From an uncultured Bacillota bacterium (GTDB lineage Bacteria > Bacillota > Clostridia > Peptostreptococcales > Anaerovoracaceae): a stretch of DNA of 9,347 nucleotides. The stretch spans positions 1-9,347 of the forward strand of contig CABQMM010000029.1 in NCBI GenBank assembly GCA_902465215.1. Direction: 5' to 3'. Under the pieces are notes generated by a model. That model had not been told where the DNA came from. It saw nothing but the letters and a program-made list of their open reading frames with translations, and ran no database searches. How positions within the stretch are numbered: position 1 is the stretch's first letter; each line of letters starts with the position of its first letter. A program made the position numbers and the translations under genes. Of the stretch, positions 5,330 through 9,347 are shown piece after piece.

Positions 5330-6520
5330 TTCGATAACTTCTGTAACTACGCCGGAACCTACCGTTCTTCCGCCTTCACGAATAGCGAATCTAAGTCCTT
5401 CTTCGATTGCGATTGGTGTGATCAGCTTTACTTCCATGATGATGTTATCTCCAGGCATGCACATTTCTGTTCCTTCTGGAAGCTGAAGGTCGCCTGTTAC
5501 GTCTGTTGTTCTGAAATAGAACTGCGGTCTGTATCCGTTGAAGAACGGTGTATGTCTTCCGCCTTCTTCTTTCTTCAGTACGTATACCTGTCCCTTGAAG
5601 TGTGTGTGCGGATGAATGGAACCCGGTGCGCAGAGTACCTGTCCTCTTTCGATTTCGTTTCTCTGTACGCCTCTAAGAAGTGCTCCGATGTTGTCGCCTG
5701 TTTCTGCTCTGTCAAGAAGCTTTCTGAACATTTCTACACCAGTTACTACTACTTTTCTCTTCTCTTCTGTCAGTCCTACGATTTCTACTTCGTTTCCTAC
5801 TTCCAGTACGCCTCTTTCTACTCTTCCTGTTGCTACTGTTCCACGGCCTGTGATGGAGAATACGTCTTCTACCGGCATCAGGAATGGCTTATCGTTGTCT
5901 CTTTCCGGTTCCGGAATGTAGCTGTCTACTGCTTCGAACAGTTCTACAATCTTGTCTCCCCATGGACCTGCAGGATCTTCTAATGCCATAAGTGCGGATC
6001 CTCTGATGATCGGTGTGTCATCTCCAGGGAATTCATAGTCGTCAAGTAATTCTCTTACTTCCATTTCTACAAGGTCAAGCAGTTCTTCGTCGTCTACCAT
6101 ATCGCACTTGTTCAGGAATACGATGATGTATGGTACGCCTACCTGTCTGGAAAGAAGAATGTGTTCTCTTGTCTGCGGCATCGGTCCGTCTGTTGCTGCT
6201 ACTACAAGGATTGCTCCGTCCATCTGTGCTGCACCTGTGATCATGTTCTTTACATAGTCAGCGTGGCCCGGGCAGTCTACGTGTGCGTAGTGTCTGTTCG
6301 GTGTTTCGTATTCTACGTGTGCTGTAGAAATTGTGATACCTCTTTCTCTTTCTTCCGGAGCTTTGTCGATCTGGTCGAATTCCACATTTTCACCAAGACC
6401 GTATCTCTGGTGGAGAACCTTAGTGATTGCTGCTGTAAGTGTTGTCTTACCGTGGTCTACGTGACCGATTGTACCGATGTTAATATGCGGTTTCGTTCTT
6501 TCGAATTTCTGTTTTGCCAT
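5327..6520 (-). CDS. tuf: Elongation factor Tu
   Basis: EF-Tu delivers aminoacyl-tRNA to the ribosomal A site as a GTP complex. From the ATG at 6520 the protein has 397 residues, the standard length. The GTPase domain has GHVDHGKT (19-26, P-loop), RGITIS (switch I), DCPGH (82-86), NKCD (137-140) and SAL (175-177). Domains 2 and 3 follow with [13 protein letters not shown] and [24 protein letters not shown]. The C-terminus is [11 protein letters not shown]. An upstream in-frame TTG (6538) lies inside the GGGAGG ribosome-binding site and is rejected. It is the last gene of the operon, 50 bases after fusA. Its TAA stop is shared with the end of an inverted-repeat element, and the operon terminator lies 142 bases downstream. 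Confidence 0.98.
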   Translation of the reverse strand: MAKQKFERTKPHINIGTIGHVDHGKTTLTAAITKVLHQRYGLGENVEFDQIDKAPEERERGITISTAHVEYETPNRHYAHVDCPGHADYVKNMITGAAQMDGAILVVAATDGPMPQTREHILLSRQVGVPYIIVFLNKCDMVDDEELLDLVEMEVRELLDDYEFPGDDTPIIRGSALMALEDPAGPWGDKIVELFEAVDSYIPEPERDNDKPFLMPVEDVFSITGRGTVATGRVERGVLEVGNEVEIVGLTEEKRKVVVTGVEMFRKLLDRAETGDNIGALLRGVQRNEIERGQVLCAPGSIHPHTHFKGQVYVLKKEEGGRHTPFFNGYRPQFYFRTTDVTGDLQLPEGTEMCMPGDNIIMEVKLITPIAIEEGLRFAIREGGRTVGSGVVTEVIE

Positions 6521-6530
6521 TTTTAAATTT

Positions 6531-6536
6531 CCTCCC
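6531..6536 (-). promoter_or_regulatory. Ribosome-binding site deciding the tuf start
   Basis: GGGAGG on the minus strand lies ten bases before the ATG at 6520. The longer in-frame TTG start would sit within this site, and family alignment (MAKxKFER start) also supports the ATG. Confidence 0.85.
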
Positions 6537-6570
6537 AAATTAAAAGGTTCATAAATATTTTAATGGTTGT

Positions 6571-8634
6571 TTATTTGTTAATTTTTTCAATTAAGTTGTC
6601 AGGAAGCTTTTCAAAGTGATCCATCTGCATTACATATACACCACGACCCTGAGTCTTGGATCTAAGGTCAGTTGCATATCCGAACATTTCGGAAAGCGGA
6701 ACGAATCCTCTGATTGCTACAGCGCCCATATTGATGTCGGAACCTTCGATTCTTCCTCTTCTGGAGGAGATGTCGCCGATTACATCACCCATATAGTTTT
6801 CCGGAACTGTTACTTCAACCTTCATGATAGGTTCAAGAAGTACCGGTTTTGCCTTCTTTGCAGCTTCTCTGAATGCCATGGAAGCAGCAATTTTGAATGC
6901 CATTTCAGACGAGTCAACTTCGTGATAGGAACCATCGTAAAGCTCAACGCCGACATCCACTACCTGGTATCCTGCAATCGGACCATTTTCCATTGCTTCT
7001 ACGATACCTTCTTCGATCTTCGGAATATATTCCTTCGGAATTGCACCGCCGACGATAGAATTCTTGAATTCAAAGCCGGAGCCCGCTTCTCTCGGATATA
7101 CTCTGATCTTAACGTGACCGTACTGTCCACGACCACCGGACTGCTTCGCATACTTGTGGTCAACATCTGCATTCGCAGTAAGTGTTTCCTTGTAGGAAAC
7201 CTGCGGCTTGCCGACATTTGCTTCTACCTTGAATTCTCTGAGAAGTCTGTCTACAATGATTTCAAGGTGGAGCTCACCCATACCTGCGATGATAGTCTGT
7301 CCTGTGTCTGCATTTGTATAAGTCTTGAAAGTCGGGTCTTCTTCTGCAAGCTTAGCAAGCGCGATACCCATCTTTTCCTGACCTGCTTTTGTCTTAGGCT
7401 CGATAGCGATTTCGATTACCGGATCCGGGAAATTCATGGATTCCAGAATAACTTCGGATTTTTCGTCGCAAAGCGTATCGCCTGTTGTCGTAATCTTGAG
7501 ACCTACTGCTGCCGCAATATCTCCGGAGTAAACTTCTTCAATTTCCTGACGGTGATTTGCGTGCATCTGCAGGATACGGCCGATTCTTTCCTTCTTGCCC
7601 TTCGTTGAGTTATACACATAGGAACCTGTTTTCAAAGTACCGGAGTAAACTCTGAAGAATGCAAGCTTACCAACGAATGGGTCAGCCATAATCTTGAATG
7701 CGAGCGCGGAGAACGGACCCTTATCATCAGCCACTCTCTCGGTTTCTTCTTCCGTTACCGGGTCAATACCCTTAATCGGAGGAATATCCAACGGAGACGG
7801 CATGTAGTCAACAACTCCGTCGAGCATCATCTGAACGCCCTTGTTTCTGTAAGCGGAGCCGCAGAACATAGGAACCATTCTTCCTGCGATGGTCTCTTTT
7901 CTGATAACTTCTTTGATTTCTTTTACAGTAATTTCTTCGCCCTCGAGGAACTTCATCATCAAATCGTCATCTGCAGCAGCAACGCTGTCGATTAACTTTT
8001 CTCTCCATTCCTCTGCAAGCTCGGACATTTCAGCCGGAATTTCTGTGATTTCAAACTCCTTACCTAATTCGTCCTTATAAATCTCTGCTTTCATTTCTAC
8101 TAAATCGATAATTCCAACGAAACTATCTTCAGCACCAATTGGCAGCTGGACCGGTACGGCATTCGCCTTGAGTCTGTCTTTAACCATCTGGACAACTCTA
8201 AAGAAATCTGCCCCCATAATGTCCATTTTATTAACAAAGATCATTCTTGGTACGCCATACTTATCAGCTTGTCTCCAAACTGTTTCTGACTGAGGTTCAA
8301 CACCACCCTTAGCGCAAAGTACTGTTACTGCGCCATCCAGAACTCTAAGAGATCTTTCAACTTCTACAGTAAAGTCTACGTGTCCCGGAGTATCGATTAT
8401 GTTAATTCTGTGATTCTTCCATTGTGCTGTAGTAGCAGCAGAGGTTATCGTGATACCTCTTTCCTGCTCCTGTTCCATCCAGTCCATAGTAGCCGCACCT
8501 TCGTGTGTTTCGCCTAACTTATGGGTTTTACCTGTGTAGAACAAGATTCTTTCTGTCGTAGTAGTTTTACCCGCATCGATATGCGCCATAATACCAATGT
8601 TTCTGGTTTTTTCTAACGGAAAACTTCTTGGCAT
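6571..8634 (-). CDS. fusA: Elongation factor G
   Basis: EF-G is the GTPase that drives translocation and, with RRF, ribosome recycling. The 687 residues match the normal family length. The G domain carries AHIDAGKT (17-24), [11 protein letters not shown] (switch I), DTPGHVDF (81-88) and NKMD (135-138), with the G' insertion before domain II. Later parts include GMGELHLEI (domain III), the domain IV region with [15 protein letters not shown] and [15 protein letters not shown], and domain V with [14 protein letters not shown] and [14 protein letters not shown]. The ATG is preceded by GGGAGG. It lies 59 bases after rpsG and 50 bases before tuf, the standard str-operon order. All key motifs look intact; no fusidic-acid resistance change was assessed. 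Confidence 0.98.
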   Translation of the reverse strand: MPRSFPLEKTRNIGIMAHIDAGKTTTTERILFYTGKTHKLGETHEGAATMDWMEQEQERGITITSAATTAQWKNHRINIIDTPGHVDFTVEVERSLRVLDGAVTVLCAKGGVEPQSETVWRQADKYGVPRMIFVNKMDIMGADFFRVVQMVKDRLKANAVPVQLPIGAEDSFVGIIDLVEMKAEIYKDELGKEFEITEIPAEMSELAEEWREKLIDSVAAADDDLMMKFLEGEEITVKEIKEVIRKETIAGRMVPMFCGSAYRNKGVQMMLDGVVDYMPSPLDIPPIKGIDPVTEEETERVADDKGPFSALAFKIMADPFVGKLAFFRVYSGTLKTGSYVYNSTKGKKERIGRILQMHANHRQEIEEVYSGDIAAAVGLKITTTGDTLCDEKSEVILESMNFPDPVIEIAIEPKTKAGQEKMGIALAKLAEEDPTFKTYTNADTGQTIIAGMGELHLEIIVDRLLREFKVEANVGKPQVSYKETLTANADVDHKYAKQSGGRGQYGHVKIRVYPREAGSGFEFKNSIVGGAIPKEYIPKIEEGIVEAMENGPIAGYQVVDVGVELYDGSYHEVDSSEMAFKIAASMAFREAAKKAKPVLLEPIMKVEVTVPENYMGDVIGDISSRRGRIEGSDINMGAVAIRGFVPLSEMFGYATDLRSKTQGRGVYVMQMDHFEKLPDNLIEKINK

Positions 8635-8693
8635 ACGTATATCCTCCCTTCTACTTTTCTCTTAATTCTTCTTTTCAAAACCTGCACCCGGGA

Positions 8694-9164
8694 TTACCAT
8701 CTGAAGTGCGCGAACGCTCTGTTCGCGTCAGCCATCTTATGCGTATCTTCCTTCTTCTTTACAGACGCGCCTGTGTTGTTCGCCGCGTCCATAAGCTCTT
8801 TTGCAAGTCTTTCAGCCATGGTTCTTTCGCCTCTGGCTCTTGTATACTTCGTCAGCCATCTCAGACCTAAGGTCTGTCTTCTTTCCGGTCTGACTTCCAC
8901 CGGAACCTGGTAGTTCGCACCACCGATTCTCTTGGCTTTTACTTCTAATACAGGCATGATATTGCTCATAGCCTTTTCGAATACTTCCAAAGGTTCCTCG
9001 CCGGTCTGTTCCTTGATCATATCAAAGGCACCGTAAACGATGGACTGCGCGGTTCCCTTTTTACCGTCAAGCATGATGCTGTTGATCAGCTTTGCAACAG
9101 TCACGCTTCCGTAAACTGGATCTGGAAGTACGTCTCTCTTTGGTATATTACCTTTTCTTGGCAC
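8694..9164 (-). CDS. rpsG: 30S ribosomal protein S7 (GTG start)
   Basis: S7 nucleates assembly of the 30S head by binding the 3' domain of 16S rRNA and lines the E-site mRNA path. The 156-residue protein is full length: [20 protein letters not shown] at the start, the RRIGG-like [20 protein letters not shown] segment, [18 protein letters not shown], and the C-terminal [14 protein letters not shown]. The start codon is GTG, eight bases after GGAGG, and the family start agrees with it. It heads the visible part of the rpsG-fusA-tuf operon. rpsL, normally just upstream, is not found in the 183 bases before the window edge, and no convincing promoter was seen there. Confidence 0.97.
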   Translation of the reverse strand: MPRKGNIPKRDVLPDPVYGSVTVAKLINSIMLDGKKGTAQSIVYGAFDMIKEQTGEEPLEVFEKAMSNIMPVLEVKAKRIGGANYQVPVEVRPERRQTLGLRWLTKYTRARGERTMAERLAKELMDAANNTGASVKKKEDTHKMADANRAFAHFRW

Positions 9165-9227
9165 TTCTCTTCCCTCCTCGCCGGATCTTTCCGATTCTAT
9201 CTTATCTAGTACGGAACGATCTGCAAA

Positions 9228-9347
9228 CTATAATTTAACGTTTTCATTGCACTTTGCTTCACCCGTCTGCCCACCCAGGAAAATCTTCCCGTCCGGATTT
9301 GTTTCCTGCGGCATACGGATTACTCTGGTCAGGCTGCAATCTGTCAT
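9228..9347 (-). CDS. Unrecognised short reading frame at right edge
   Basis: This minus-strand frame is open from the window edge, where an ATG occupies the last three bases, to a TAG at 9228: 39 residues, including TRVIRMPQETNPDGKIF and ending CNENVKL. It may be a short gene or, because the frame is open to the edge, the 3' end of a longer one. The NPDGKIF stretch faintly recalls the N-terminus of hotdog-fold acyl-CoA thioesterases, but the following residues do not continue that fold, so a decayed remnant is possible. It is not rpsL in any frame. The stop lies 63 bases before rpsG. Confidence 0.25.
   Translation of the reverse strand: MTDCSLTRVIRMPQETNPDGKIFLGGQTGEAKCNENVKL

Noticed and set aside
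5207..5983. 258-residue plus-strand frame covering the inverted-repeat element and antisense to tuf
   Set aside because: Its first 40 residues translate the repeat element and the rest is a cysteine/serine/tyrosine-rich shadow of tuf codons; no ribosome-binding site or family resemblance.
6521..6538. Six-codon extension of EF-Tu from a TTG start
   Set aside because: The TTG is inside the GGGAGG ribosome-binding site, and EF-Tu proteins start at the MAKxKFER methionine.
6534..6580. Internal promoter between fusA and tuf (TTAACA and a TATTTA-like box)
   Set aside because: The -10 match is poor and the spacing is 18; the AT-rich spacer makes such matches likely by chance.
6616..7608. 330-residue plus-strand frame antisense to fusA
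   Set aside because: Composition (many Cys, Phe, Ser) is typical of the complement of a highly biased gene; it lies wholly within EF-G coding sequence with no promoter or ribosome-binding site.
9165..9260. Promoter for rpsG (for example TTGCAG with TAAGAT on the minus strand)
   Set aside because: Only 4 of 6 matches in the -10 box with 16-base spacing; no combination was convincing.

Overview
The window is chromosomal DNA from a low-to-moderate GC Gram-positive bacterium, most likely a member of the Clostridia. Support comes from strong GGAGG ribosome-binding sites, sigma-A type promoters close to consensus, a short one-TM SecE, a four-cysteine L33, and an LCP-family wall-assembly protein. 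The EF-Tu, EF-G, S7, L11 and NusG sequences read as ordinary clostridial forms. A narrower guess (a Eubacterium/Mogibacterium-like lineage) would rest only on my impression of the EF-Tu sequence.

Layout, in the direction of transcription of the minus strand (right to left): an unrecognised short reading frame at the right edge; rpsG, fusA and tuf as one translation operon; a 125-bp inverted-repeat element that starts inside the tuf stop codon; the tuf terminator; a small nitroreductase-like gene whose ribosome-binding site follows that terminator; an EamA-type transporter on the opposite (+) strand, convergent with the nitroreductase gene; a divergently transcribed LytR-CpsA-Psr (LCP) gene; and then rpmG, secE, nusG, rplK and rplA as a second operon running off the left edge. 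No tRNA, rRNA, CRISPR array or transposase gene was seen, and no gene-free stretch exceeds 300 bases.

The two outer blocks are conserved information-processing operons. rpsG, fusA and tuf supply a 30S protein and both elongation factors. rpmG-secE-nusG-rplK-rplA supplies 50S proteins, a Sec translocase subunit and a transcription elongation factor. The middle block (nitroreductase, transporter, LCP protein) is an accessory interruption between them with its own promoters: a back-to-back promoter pair separates the LCP and transporter genes, and a consensus promoter with an A-rich upstream tract starts the rpmG operon.

Most of the window is ordinary housekeeping DNA and I do not see a new multi-gene system. 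The items most worth a second look are non-coding: the inverted-repeat element fused to the tuf stop codon, a terminator-like hairpin at the predicted 5' end of the LCP transcript, the absence of rpsL directly upstream of rpsG, and the nitroreductase gene that seems to depend on readthrough of the tuf terminator.
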